From assembly GCA_013398055.1 (NCBI GenBank), contig VZRS01007674.1, positions 1,130,470-1,194,469 of the forward strand: DNA of 64,000 nucleotides. The letters are read 5' to 3'. Below the pieces are notes generated by a model, which worked only from the letters and a program-made list of their open reading frames with translations, did no database searches and had not been told where the DNA came from. The stretch comes from Ifrita kowaldi (Eukaryota > Chordata > Aves > Passeriformes > Cinclosomatidae). Positions 46,586 to 59,600 of this stretch are shown here, piece after piece. Position numbers and translations under genes: made by a program. Within the stretch, counting starts at the first letter, position 1; each line of letters begins with the position of its first letter.

Positions 46586-49500
46586 TTGATACTCTCCACC
46601 ACCTGCTGATGGGACATTTATTGCCTTGCTCTCTTACTCAGACTGGTGTAATTTCCTCATCCCAGCACTGCTCTGCCCATCCTTCCACTCTTCTTCCTCT
46701 TTGGGAGAAAATCCTCAAAGTCTTACTCTAAGAAAAAAACCCCTCTGAAAGCCCAGTGAAATCCTCCTTTTGCAATGAAAGAGAAAAAGTAAGTCATTAT
46801 CAGAAGAACAAGCTTACTGGTCCTGCTGTTACACTGATTGCTTTATCTACACCTTCTGCATGATTTTCTATCCTTCCCACTCCAAGTTTTCATTCTTTGG
46901 AAGAATTTCTAGTTGCTCTGTATTTGCAAAATTTTAGCATACACGGGCTTTGTTCCTATTTGGTCCTTGATTCCATCATTATAATAATAAAAGTTGAACA
47001 TTCAGAAATAATACACAAATAACTATCAGACAGAAGACTGATTATCAGGAATCAGGAACAAAAAATAAAAGTTTTCTTAAGGTCTATGCTGTTTCAAAGA
47101 CTGACTTTCTTCCCTAGCAGTCGAGCTGTGAAAATTAGACTTTGCAGTTCAGTTTTAGGTGTGAGAATTGCCAATGTTGCTGAGAGCAGTCTGGCAGATA
47201 ACTTGGGATACAACACAACTGCGTTTGTAAGAACACGTTAAGTAAGCCTAGTTTTCTTCCTTTTGTCTGAGAAATTTTTTTACTGTTTAGAGATCTGTAA
47301 AGAAATTCAACTATTACAGTTGAACATTTTCCATATTTTCTTCTAGTTAAAAGTCTATCCATTGGTCTACATAAAGATTTTTGCAGAAAATGTTTGACCT
47401 CCTTAGACACTGTTATAATTCTCTTTGGGAGAAAAATTGTTAATGGTTAAAAACACACAACAGACTGTAACTGCTTTTCCAAGCAGTTCTCTTTTTAAAA
47501 CATTAAAAGCAATAGCATTATTTTTCTAACATTAACCTCCCATATGTATAGTAATATTTTTCTTTTCACTTGTTTTTTTCCTCAAGGATTTCCTTATTAA
47601 AAAAAAATTTTCTATTTGCTTGCCATTTCAAAATCATACTTGTGGGAATGCACCACATTTTGAAGTTCTCATTCAAAGACAATTCACAAAGAAGGTCTCC
47701 TTGTGGTTTCATGCCCAGTTTTAGCTGCTTTTTCTGTCTTTCTATGCCTATGCTGGTAGGTGGATTTTTGCCTTCTGCCAGCTCTTCCTAATGACAGCAT
47801 GAGGTGGGCTCACAGCTCTGTCAATAAATTTGACATTGAAAAGAGGACAAGGTCAAAAGTTTTTTCACCAGTCACACTAATATTTTCATTAGATTGAAGA
47901 AACTTCTTATTTATAGAAATTATCAGGACAATTTTAGGAAGAAATCAAAGCTCTTCAAAGCTGTTGTACTGTGTTGTGACAAATATCTTCAAGCACAAAC
48001 CAGCAGCTTTGGAGAATAGTACAGTTTCATTGCTGGTCAAAGGGTCTGAATTTTTTTGGTTTTCTCCAGTAGCCACTTTCAGCTGAGCAGTCCAACAGGG
48101 ATTTGCCAGTGCTAAGTAGTCAGCATGTTTTTAATAGGAAGCTCTGAGTAACACCCTGAACAGCTCCAGACAGCTCAGGCTGTGTCCTGTTTGAGGTGCT
48201 ACACTTCACACCTTCCTGTTCTCAGCCAAGAATATTAACCAGAATTAACAATGACTAATAACATCACACAACACTTCGCATTCAAGCAATGGCTCATTGA
48301 CTCAGCCAGCAAGAACTGTTTGTCTTTGTTATCCTGTGCTGCTGCCTGGCCACATTGCCCTCCTGAAGTGTTGATGCTGCGTAGGCAGGTGCTAACAAAC
48401 AGTAATCTGTTGCAATTTCCTTTGAGCAAAATGAAAATGATTAAATTAATACAGTAAAAATGAGAAATGTAAGTGCTACTGGAAAAGTTATATTTGGCAA
48501 TAAATCTGCCCTTGATTACCTGTTATTTGCTAGTGATCCCTGGCTGAAGACAGTGAGCTGTCTCTACTTTGTGTTTCTAGAAAATTTCTGCTCTGGTGAG
48601 GCTTCAAAGTGGTACAAATTAATTATATTAAGGCATCTTCTTAATCAATTGTAATTATGGAATCAAGTACAGTTCAGAAATCTATCAGACCCAAGAAATC
48701 TATCTTCTAATCAGTTCTGAGATTGAAAAGAAGTCTGGCCCATTTAGTCCTATATTTTTATTTTTGCATAAAGAAAATGTCTTCGCAGTAAAAAGCTCTT
48801 GCAAGTGCAAACACAGCTTAAGCGTGAGCACATACTCCAAAGCCATGCTTGAATTACTAGAACTACACTGAGTCTGTGCTGCTTCTGTTGCCAGAATCTC
48901 TAGAGAAATACCATGCTGTAACTGGTATTGCTCTAAACCACTTTGAGAGTGCTTTGTTAAAAAGACAAAAGTTCAAATCCCCCTCTGGGAGACTGTGGCC
49001 AAAGCCATCTCTATTTTCATGTTTTTCAGCACTCCATGAGGTAGAATTTAATCCATTATTTAAAATTCGTTTTAAAGTAAGGTTTGGATTTTTTTTCTGA
49101 TGATTTTCTGAAGGGTAAAATGTCTCCTAGAAGAAATACCATCAATGTTCTCTTTGCAATACTAATCTGGTCCTTTTTAGTCGTTTTATTTCCTTTTCTT
49201 ACAAATTAAATTTATTTGCAGAGACAGAACTCTTCAAAGATATTCCCACAAGATCTCTGGTTAGATTATACCACTACTTCAAATGATAATGAATCTGTTT
49301 CTGAAAAACAAATGTTTGTCTCTTCCAAATTGTGCCTTGAGTTCCCTTGAGCTTTACAATTCAGTGAGCATTAATGTTACATAGCACAAATAATGGGACT
49401 TTTTCTGAGAAGACAGGACGCAGCTGCTGATGTTTAATTAAAACTTATAAGATTTGTTGTGTTGCTTTGATCTGTCGCTTTTTTTGTTCTCCACCTTTTG

Positions 49501-49734
49501 AACAAAGGTTCTGTCAAAGCCTAAACATATGCTGCCTGTTTGTCTCAGTGAATGTCGTGCATAGGACCTGTCTCTGAAACTTTTGAAAGAAAAGGACATT
49601 TCCTTTCAAGGTGACACGTTTAACTGTGTTTACTTTAGATTTTTAGATCCATGTTAACAATATACACAGCTTATATATTCAGATGATTTCAAGCAGGTGA
49701 CAGTGGCATAGTTTGTACACACAAGCAAATGTAC
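46586..49734. other. Non-coding DNA, nothing recognised
   Basis: AT-rich sequence with many short frames on both strands, none recognisable. No repeat identified. Confidence 0.55.
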
Positions 49735-49873
49735 CTGGAAGTGTTCAAAAAACATGTAGATATGGCACTTGAGGCCATGGTTTGGTGGTGAACTCAGTTG
49801 TGGTGCTAGGTTGATGGTTGATGGCTGGACTTGACAATCTTAGAGGTCTTCTCCAACCTTAATGATTCCATAT
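49735..49873 (+). mobile_element. CR1 LINE 3' end, sense
   Basis: Typical CR1 terminus: 'tggaagtgttcaaaaaacat', 'gatatggcacttgaggccat', 'ggtttggtggtgaactcag', 'gctggacttgacaatcttag' and 'aggtcttctccaaccttaat', ending in 'gattccata'. A small duplication of the 'ggttgatggttgatgg' type is visible inside it. It is 5'-truncated, as most CR1 copies are. Confidence 0.9.
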
Positions 49874-52468
49874 GTGCCAAAAGCCATAGAACAGATACAT
49901 AAGTATCATTTTAATGAACATCATTTGTGCAGGAAGCCTATATGGCATAATATACAATGTGCATCACACCACAGAGCACTGATACAGACATTGGGCAAGA
50001 CAAAAAGCAGTCAGAGGCAGCATAAGATGCTGCTGGAATGGGTCAGAGTCCATAGTGCTGCATGATCTATACCAACAAGGACATCATTGCTTTCACATCT
50101 GCACAGGAAGTAGCACAGCTTCTAACAGGACAAGGACATTGGTTGGAATTATTTGAGGAAAAGAGGCCATGCTGAACAAAATCAAATCAGAAGAAAAGCA
50201 GGGAAACCTGCAGTTCTCCCCCTCTTTTCTGTATTTTGCAAAGACACAGATGATATGTGCATTGGAGGATGGGGCAGAACATCTCAGCTAGCAAAGACCA
50301 GGGGCAGGGTGATGTGTATGAACTAGGGGCAGTCAGAACTAGCCTTGTCTGGTCTTTGTACCTGAACAAAAACTATTATATAAGCATTTATCTTCCAAGA
50401 TTTATATGGATTATTGCCAGTTAATTTAAATACCAAACAGATTACTTTTCTCTCTGTCAGATCAAAAATATTTAGGATCACGCCCTAAGAAGACGACTGA
50501 AGAGTAATAAAGCAAGCTTAACCATACACACAGTGGTGTCAGTGCTACGTACTGCTTAAAGCTGTTAGCATAAAAGACAAAAGTCACTTTTCATCCACAG
50601 TCATGCCAGTGAAGGTAGCATCCAGGTACTGAATGAGTGCCACTTGTACTTATTTACCAGTGGATAACAAGCCTTCTGGTGTAAGGGTCCCAGCTCACTA
50701 TTATGGATTCTTAGGAGCAGTCCTTTTGTTCTACTGAAAGCAAAACATGATGTAAACAAACAGAATATCTGATGCTTTTGCTGCCATCCAGACAACAATG
50801 CCATGGCATGCTGTAGGGAGCAGCACGGCCACACTGCCTTTGCCACCTGGAAAGCCAATCTGACTGCTGCTGTGCAAAGAGAGGGTTGGTCACAGGAGGT
50901 GATGGCTATTGCTAGAGGAGCACGTGGGACAAACATAAATGGCTTTCCAGGACTCAGTTGTCCCTGACTTAGTCACACTCATCTCCTCCCAGAGATGGCA
51001 AGATTCAACGTTACCTGTAGCACTGGCAAACCTTGAAACAACAGCTATGAAATCAGGACAGAAATTCATTGCACCCTTTGCTCCATCTACGCAGCTACAA
51101 GCTTCTAGATGTTGGAAGGTCATTAGCTGTCTTAGCAATAAATCATGCAGAAGACAGAATTTTTAAAGAGGATATAATGTGTCAGAGTGCTGCTACCATG
51201 CTCATTACTGATTTCTGCCAAAATTGTGTGTCTTCATGAATTAAAGTAGTCAAACACCAGATCTTGAGATCTTGATTTGAGCTGGCATCATTTTAGTTGG
51301 TATTTTCAGTCCAAAAACAGCACAGACATGTTATAAATTGATGCTTGTGACTGGCAGGTTTCAACAGGAGCAGAGGAACTCATCTACTCATCTCCCCACC
51401 TGGATTTATCTTAACCCTGCTGTGGAGTCTGACTCTCCACTTCTGTGTTACTTGCCATACAACATAGATTTGATTTAACCTCTCTTTCAGATAAACCTTA
51501 GAAAGGTTTGGGAATTATAAATTTACCAAACCTTTCTGTAAGAAGGACATCTCTACACTCCTCATTGCTCTCTGCCCTTACATCCTGCTCAGAAATCAAC
51601 TCTTTTGACTTAACAAGGACAGTCCCTACTACTGTGTAATCTGTGCCACAGAAAAAGAGCTGTTTGAGTTGTATTGAACCATTTTAATTAAAAATTGTAA
51701 ACATTGTTTTAAAGGATATGCCCTCATTCTGCCACACTTTAACCCCTTGTTTTAAATTCTCTACGTCTCTGCCACATAATTGTCAGGAGATTTCTAGCAT
51801 ACCCTTTTTAAATGAAAGGTTTTCTTTTTAAAATTAGTTTTGTGCTTTGGCATAACCTTGATGAGGCGGAAGGTGGCTGTGCTGTGAAGACAGCTGAACT
51901 GATGCATTATGAAAGGTATTATCATGTATGTAAAAAGATTAATCATTCTGTAGGTCAAGCCTAGAGTTAGGATGCTAATTTGCTAGGTGAGATAAGCATT
52001 TTAGTAAATGAAATGATTAAATTTTTTTTCTGGCACAGAGAACTAGACGTCCACCTGCAAGGTGTGTGTATGACAATACAATAGTCTGGGCTTCTGATGG
52101 GGGGAAGTTTTCAGAGTTCAAGCAATATCTAATACTTAAATAGTAGTCTGCCCTGCTATGTCATTTATCAAAGTTACAGAAAAAAAATAAAAGCCCTTGG
52201 ACACCCGGATTTTGTTGAAACACAGTATGGAGAGACCTTGAGAATGTAAAGGCAAAAAAATATATTCAAGGTGTTGCATTACTCAGGAAAATCTGTCTTC
52301 TCTGCTGAATGAGCCAGACGTGCTATCTAGCAAACCATTTAAAAGTATTGCTTAGGGACTGCTTGTGCTATATGAAAGCTGTTCAACTTCCTCCTTCTGC
52401 CAAAACAACTTCATTTTGATATTTTCACAGCCGTGGTTCTTGTTGTTTCAATTTGTTTCTTATTCCAG

Positions 52469-52677
52469 ACCTCCTTCAGAACAAGGTGGTTACCTTTCAG
52501 ACACCTGAAGAGACGCCCTCACATTTTGAGTTTCACTTTGCTTACAGTGAACTGGGAAAAAACATATCAAAACAAGGGAGCACAAGTGTTTTGGGGTTTG
52601 TATATAAAAGAACAGGAAGACATAAGCTCCTTGATGAGGCGACTCAACCTTTTACATCAAAACTCAGTCGCGTGTAA
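52469..52677 (+). other. Terminal-exon-like block, unknown
   Basis: A long pyrimidine-rich tract ends in 'gtttcttattccag' and is followed by about 68 open codons in one frame (contains VVTFQTPEETPSHFEFHF and FVYKRTGRHKLLDE) to a TAA. The residue composition is protein-like, but no family is recognised and no upstream partner exon was found. A second frame is also open across the block. It could be chance. Confidence 0.18.
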
Positions 52678-55600
52678 CAAATCTAAGTGCATGTGCCAGG
52701 CCAGTCGGGAAGTCTCATGGTGGTGTGTGCTGCTTCTGTAGGTATGGAAATGTGTGGGTAGATGTTGGCATTCCCTACTCAGTTTTTCAGATTTCTGATT
52801 GAAGTCAGACAACCAGACAAACAAGATGCAAACCAGAGGAGCACTCTGAGAGATTCAAGATGAGCTTCTAGAAGGCTTGTGGGCCAAGTGCACAGTCACA
52901 CAGGCTACAAATTGTGGTAAAAGACACAAATCTGCTGCGGGTTTATTCGACTGCATACAGCGAAATGAAACCTTGAACTTTCTTTTCAAAGAAATATGCT
53001 TTTATCAAAGAAACCTCTGCTTTCATCAGATTTGCTTCCTGGAAAGAACAAACACAATGTTTGCTTCATTCTTCCTGGGTAATGCTGGTGAATTGCAACA
53101 TTATTCAACTCTTTACTAACTGTACTCCTATTTTAGCCCTCTTTAGTAAGATCTTTATCAGATAGTCAGTCATTGCACAAAAGAGCAAAAAGAACACAAA
53201 TGGTAGGTAGAAGAATACTCAATTTCAATTAGTGGGATTCACTTACAACCATCCTTTAAAATGTATGCTTTGTAATGCTTCTTCATTATGAGGAAGCAGA
53301 AGTTCTGCTTGTCTCGTGACTTTTGAACCTGGAATTACAGAGGATGATGAAACCACAAGGTTTGCAATAAAAGGCTAAGAGCTGTCATCTGTAAATAACA
53401 TCACCCCATATGAAAAATCAGCAGCTGAACCAGATCTTTTACAGTCCAGATCCTCAAGATTTCAGGGCTGTGTATTCAGATAGCCAATGCTGCAATCAGG
53501 CTTAAGTTTTCCCGACTATCTAAGCTGCTAGGTGAGACCAAGTTTTCTTACTGCACTCGTGCTGATACTAACTGAGCATACCTTCAAATGATTTTAGCAT
53601 TCCATGTGTTGAGGTTTTTTGAAAACGTACCTCCTACATTGGTGTTGAAGTGGGAGCTGATGGCCGGTGCATGTATATTAATATTTGGATCCTACCAGCA
53701 CAACTTTTGCAGTAAATCTCCAATCCATGCCTATTTCTTATGCTGCGTCTCACCTAGGGAAGCTGTCTCAGAGTGTGCAAACCTGGCTCTTTCCAGATCC
53801 ATGCTGAACTGAAAAATGGAACCAAGAGTTACTCCTTCCATCCCACTGCCTCCATGAGTATGTGCAGTGAGGGTGCTGCACCCGCAGCACCAAGTGTTTT
53901 GTTCTGCAGATCTGCTCCTATTGCACTGTTCTACTTGCTAATACAGACACAGACATCTCTAGAAAAATTGCCTCTGTACTCTTGGAAACATTATTTTAGT
54001 GGCATAGCCACTGTGCAGAGGGGGGAATGGGGCAGAAACACAACTCAGAGTTGTTTCATCACTGAGGAAACTGGGAATAGTGTGGCTAAAGGTTTCATCT
54101 CCAGGATATATAACCCCATGCTTATCTAGCTTTGCTGCTTTCAGCATGACCCCAATTTCAGTGCTTGCTGCTGCAGTGTGCCATGAGATGGTACCAAGGT
54201 GTGGTTGAGGCTCAGAGGGCATCTCTGCATGTTGATGTTCCTCTCTGTCCTGCACTGTTTGTACTTCTGTGGATCATGGAGAGCGCAATAACCTCCTAGG
54301 ACCCAGCTCTGAGGTAGCCAGAGAAACATCTCTTTTTGTCTCCAGTGCCTCCTGGAGTTAACAAAGCAGCAATCATCACAGGGGTCTATTCTAACTAAAA
54401 GAATGCGGGGGAATGTAGCATTCAAAAGGAAAGGTAGAAGTTTCCAGTGGAGAAGGCAGGGGGGAATCAAGCAGAATGTAAAATGCAGAGAGAAATTAAT
54501 TCAGCTTTCTGCATGCAGTATACATTGGTAGCAATTGCTACTTGTACACTGAGCTCAGGGCAATACATCACAAAATTCATTTCTCTGACCTTGTGCACAT
54601 TTCTTTCTCATGAACTAGGTCTTTATGTTGGATTCATAAAAGCACAAGGGAACTGCAGATTATTCAACTGTATAAAAGCAGTATGTAGGACAGACTTTCC
54701 TTTGCTGTAAGATGAATGATGAAACGTTTGCACAAAGATGCATAAATTAGTTTTGTGCAAAACAGTGGTCTCATAGTTTGAGAAAAGTATGCGGGAAATA
54801 TAAGGTTTCTTATTCTGTTGCAATCACCATGCTATTTGGGCACTTTCCATAGTTAATAGGACAGTTTTGGGGCTGGTAGTGGTTCTGAAACTTATTTTTA
54901 TGGAATCTATGAAGTCTACAAGGAATGCATCTGAATATGTACAAAGGAATTATGAATCCTGCATGGCAGGGGTAAAACCACAGCAGATCCGATGTTTTAC
55001 TCGAAGCATCAACATTTAATCTTAATGCCTTCCTTCCTTCCTGGGGAAATAATTATAATATGACTCTAATTCAAAGCCAGAGGAAATCAGTGCTATTTGT
55101 CCAAATATATTAACTTTTGGCTAGATTGTGTGGCTGCAACCCCCTGTTTCGTGGAATTAAAGCATTTGACAGCTAGGGCAAGTTTGTTCTTGAAGTACTA
55201 CCAGGTCAGGACAAACTGGGACAGGTTTTAACGTATCCTGTCATATATGGGATAGGTCCCTATCCAATGTAAGTCCTCTCCCATTTTATTTATTAGTTAT
55301 TTACACATTGCCAAAGCAACCTTGTGTATCAATGATTATATAAGTAGCCTAGATACCTGCATAATACACTGTAGTTTTTTGAGTGACTGCATGTAGACAG
55401 ATGGTTAAGGGCCTCGGAAATTCCACCCAGAACACTGTCTCTCTTTAGTCCTTGCCTTTGTTCTTTTTTAATTGAAATCAGAAAACCTATTAAAACTTGA
55501 AATGAGTACAACTTTTAAATGAAAAGATCTGCCAAACAGCCAAGTAAGGCTCAAAATTAATTTTGGCATTTTGATGCACAATAAATTAACAAAGCTATCC

Positions 55601-56142
55601 AGATAGGTATCTAGTATCTTTTTGACATCACAGATATCTGAATCATTCAAATCCTCATTAGGTAGCTAATGCATTATACCAACATATAGAAGGAGATTAA
55701 AAAAGTCCAAACAACAAACCCAACCATCAAGTCACACATCAAAGGGAGAAAGCTGCCGAAAATTTGCTTGAAGACAAAGGACTTATAAATCTCTTTGCTA
55801 TTTTTGATCATTTTTAAGCAGTATATTAAAGAATTTCCTTCCCTTTTCCTAATTTTATCCAAACTAACAATTAAAAAAGATGACGAGTAGAATTGCCATT
55901 TTCAAATACAATGATAGAGGTTAACACCTGAATTTAATTAATTATCAAAGTTAAAAAAAGACTACCAAAAAATTGTCAAATTTGAAAATTCGAGGAAAGA
56001 AAACTAAATCTCCAAAGACACCCATATGCAAAAATGAGCACAGCATCTAGAGTAAACATTCTCTTCTAAGAAAGTCTACAAAATGAGTAAGAATTCAAAA
56101 CAAGCAAGATGACACTTCTAGAAGAGAAAGGAAAAAAATCTT

Positions 56143-56160
56143 GTGCGCTTGGAAGCGCAC
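56143..56160. repeat. Perfect 8-bp hairpin, CpG-containing
   Basis: GTGCGCTT-GG-AAGCGCAC is a perfect inverted repeat with a 2-base spacer, standing in AT-rich DNA. No associated gene is seen. Confidence 0.7.
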
Positions 56161-56384
56161 CAATGTGGCAAACTCTATTAAAAATCCGTACAAGGGGCTA
56201 ACCCAGAGCCGTTTGTTCAGCTGAGGTCTCGGAGCAGTGAGAGTGTTTTGCTGACACATCGCCCACTCTTGGACACAGTGCCAGATGCAAGACAGGTCAG
56301 GCTTGGCAGCAACAATTCAACCTGTCAGCTCCGGGGCAGGGAATGCTGGTGGCTTTAGTGACCATCCAGAATTTGTTCCTTGTA

Positions 56385-56620
56385 TAGAATGGTTTGAGTT
56401 GGAAGGGACCTCAAAGATCATCCAGTTACAACGCCCTGCCGCAGGCAGGGACACCTTCCACTAGACCAGGCTGCTCAAAGCCCCATCCAGCCTGGCCTTG
56501 AACACTTCCAGGCATGGGAGCACTCACCACTTCCCTGGACAAGTTGTTCCACTGCCTTCAGAATTTTTTCTTTATATACAATCTAGACCTAACTTTTTTT
56601 TAGTTTGCTGAATTTGACTA
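56385..56620 (-). mobile_element. CR1 LINE 3' part, antisense
   Basis: Antisense CR1. It begins 'tagaatggtttgagttggaa' and continues through 'gggacctcaaagatcatcca', 'gcaggcagggacaccttcca', 'ctagaccaggctgctcaaag' and 'ccagcctggccttgaacact'. It then decays after about 56560 into an AT-rich segment that still follows the CR1 order. Confidence 0.9.
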
Positions 56621-59600
56621 CTCCTTTGTATCTAGAAATACAGCAGTTGCAGAAAAGACACGTGTTAGCTCACTCGTGGAGAATATTTTACTTTAAAAAC
56701 TGAGGATATAGCTTTAGGAACTCTGAAGCTACCTGAAGTCATGTCAAGAGATCTGGCTGAACTGCTGGAACTAGGCTACCACCTACATCCAGCTGGGAAG
56801 TCTCCAACCAGCTTAGATGTCCCTGCATGTTTTCACAGCTCTGTTCTTATAATATCAGTTTTCCCTTACCCTGCCAGGTCACGTGAGAGGACTTGTCTGG
56901 GAACTTTCTGCTCTGACTTGACTTTGCTTTTTCTGTCATCTCAACCAGAAACTTCAATGGGAAAGGCTTTATGGCAAAGGTGGTATTACACAGCAGAACT
57001 TGGAGGGAGAATAGAGCACTCAAAGAAAGCGGTTAAGGATTGAATTATGAAAGTTTCCATTTACTGGCAGAAGGGGAAGTTTGCCCTGTAGCTTCACAGA
57101 AACCAGAAAATTCAGATGATCCAGAAATAAGTGGCAGACAAAAATTCAAAAGATAATCAGTTCCAACACCCAGGGGGAAATGACCTCTTCTGTACTTCAC
57201 AGAGTCTCCACGTTAAACAGATGAAATGCAGTGCAGGGTTTCTAAAAGGTGTGCTTTCATTCTTTTCTATTTTTTTTCTAAAACACTACTTCAAATAGCT
57301 TATTTTCAATATATTCCTAACAGGGCACCGCTGTGTGTTTGTCTGAGAAGGTGGAGGGTGTGTTTTGTGTGTGCCACACAACAATGGCACCAGTCATGCG
57401 CAATCCAGTTCCTCCGCAGAGGTTTGCTCCAGCCTTTAATGCGACTTCTTTTCGGATATACCCTGGGAAGCACACACCATTATCCGGTAGCAAAAGAGTA
57501 ATAGGTGTGTAATAAATACATGGAGGAAAACTATAATGTTCAAGAAAACTGTACATTTTGATTTCTTGTTTTAAATGCATTGGAAGCATTTTTAGCATAG
57601 TAGACTAAGATAAGCAGGCAATTCTCATGCTTTCCCTTTGTGCCATACTCAAAATGAAGTTTCCTTTGCTTCTGTCAAGGCAAACTCCATTTGGCACAAT
57701 GGTGCTGATTTTAGTTGCTTTCAGTTGATTTAGGTCACCAGTAATGATCTGTGTTTCAAGCCCTACAAATGTCTGGAACAAAGATCAACCTGTAAATCCC
57801 GGTCAAAGCTATATTCATATTTTCCCTAAGTACATGCCTGAGCAAACTTTAGTTATGTTTACTTCACTATTGGTTGTCATTTATTTATTCATTTTCCTTT
57901 GGAAGCATTGCTTCTTAAGGAGCTTAGCATTTTTGCACTCTACTGCTCCAGGAGCTACGTAGATAGAAATCCAATGCAAAACCACTACAGTGGCTCTTCA
58001 GTTTTACTCTTGTAATTTACAGACAGCTTTTCATTTACTCTACATCTGTTGCTAATGATTCATAGATTTGAACATTATTAGTAACTTTCTGACACCTCAT
58101 GTTCAACTTCTCTCTTCCAACTTGTCTTAGACTTGTCATAGAACATGATGGTGTTCCAAGCAAAGGACATTTTGTGCTTTATCAAATTTCACCACTTGAA
58201 TTTTAGTACAACAGTGGAAAAAACACCCCAACCTGTCTTCCTTATCAAGGCTATTGTGCTGTCATATTGAAGACCTTCTCCCCTTTACTGATGCTAAAGA
58301 GCAAAAGCCTTAATTATTCCGTCATTAACTAGGCAGAGCAGAAATCATCCTACCATGCTTTCATTTTATTCTATTTTATTCCTAGCTCTAAAGGTTCTGC
58401 TGGCATTTCCAAAGCATAATTGGGTTATTTCTTGAAGTCTTTTCATTTGTGATTTTTACATCTGACAAACACACTGTTCCTTGTACTAATGGTATGTTAT
58501 GCAACACCCTAATTTCTAGTATGTTTGAGAACTTCAAGATGGTGTGGGCTTTACCATCAGACACAGCAGTAACAATTTTTGTTAAAGAATAAAGCAAATA
58601 ATTCATTGTTCACATTCTTTTGCCCCAAGCTGACTCTCACCTCCTAAGAGTGAGTCACACAGGTTTCTGCTTTTGAATGAGAGCCAGAGCTGGTAATGAG
58701 CCACATGCATCAACTGTATTTACATTTTTCTTTCAGAGCAGTTGGTGGCTTACATAAAAATACAAAACAGAAGCTTCATATGGAAAAAATTTCTCAATGA
58801 GATTTTCCCTTTTCCTCATTCATAAATTAACAATTTCCTAATTCAGTTAATTATTTAGTCAAGTAGTCAGTAATTTAGTCAAGTACAACAGATCACAACT
58901 GTTCTGCCAAAGGCATATGAGCACTTCCAGAAGGTGGAAGGCAGAGGGGCAAAATTGCTCCCAGAAAAGTTTGTCAGTCTTGAAGATAATGATTGCCAAA
59001 GAAAAAGAAGAGCTGAAGCTGAATGGAATTCCAAGTAAAGGGTTTAATACAAGAGACCTGCTGTTTTGACAACACATTTACTGATCGTAAATGTGCAAGA
59101 GAGCTGAGCCCCCAACAACCTGGATTAGGAACAGGCTGGCAGTAGCACAGTGTGGCAGCTCAGATGTGAGCTCTGCACAAGTGGACAGAACAGAGATCTT
59201 TAATCTCTGCCACTCATGTCTTTAAAAACTTCCATAGCCTTGTTGGCTTTTTTAGAAATAAATATTTTTCTTTACTTATATCTTAACTTGGCTTGAATGA
59301 GGAGCGATTCAGCTGGTTAACTGTAGCATTCACCATGCCTGGGCACAAAGAACTGCAATCAGAGCTCTAGGCCATCCCCTACAGTTCACCATGAATTAAA
59401 ACTCTTGCAGCTGGTGTGAGAAACAATTCTAAGCAGCAAACTGTCTTCCAGTGAACAGCATTAGCCAGGAAAGCCCTCTGGCATTCAGTAAAGAAATGAG
59501 GAATATATAAAAGTCCTAAGTGTTCTGCAACAGCATTTTTATTGGGGGGCTTTTATGGGCCATCACCTGATGACAGCAGATGATTAGTTTAATAAAACAT

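Larger units (their letters stand above)
49874..56384. other. Non-coding DNA, one exon-like block, no known gene
   Basis: No recognised gene. Overlapping frames at 50601-51166 and 53588-54470 on both strands carry no known domain. An exon-like block at 52469-52677 is listed separately, as is the hairpin at 56143-56160. Confidence 0.5.

Noticed and set aside
50601..51166. Cluster of overlapping open frames on both strands, possible processed pseudogene
   Set aside because: No parent gene recognised, no poly(A) tail, and no consistent frame.
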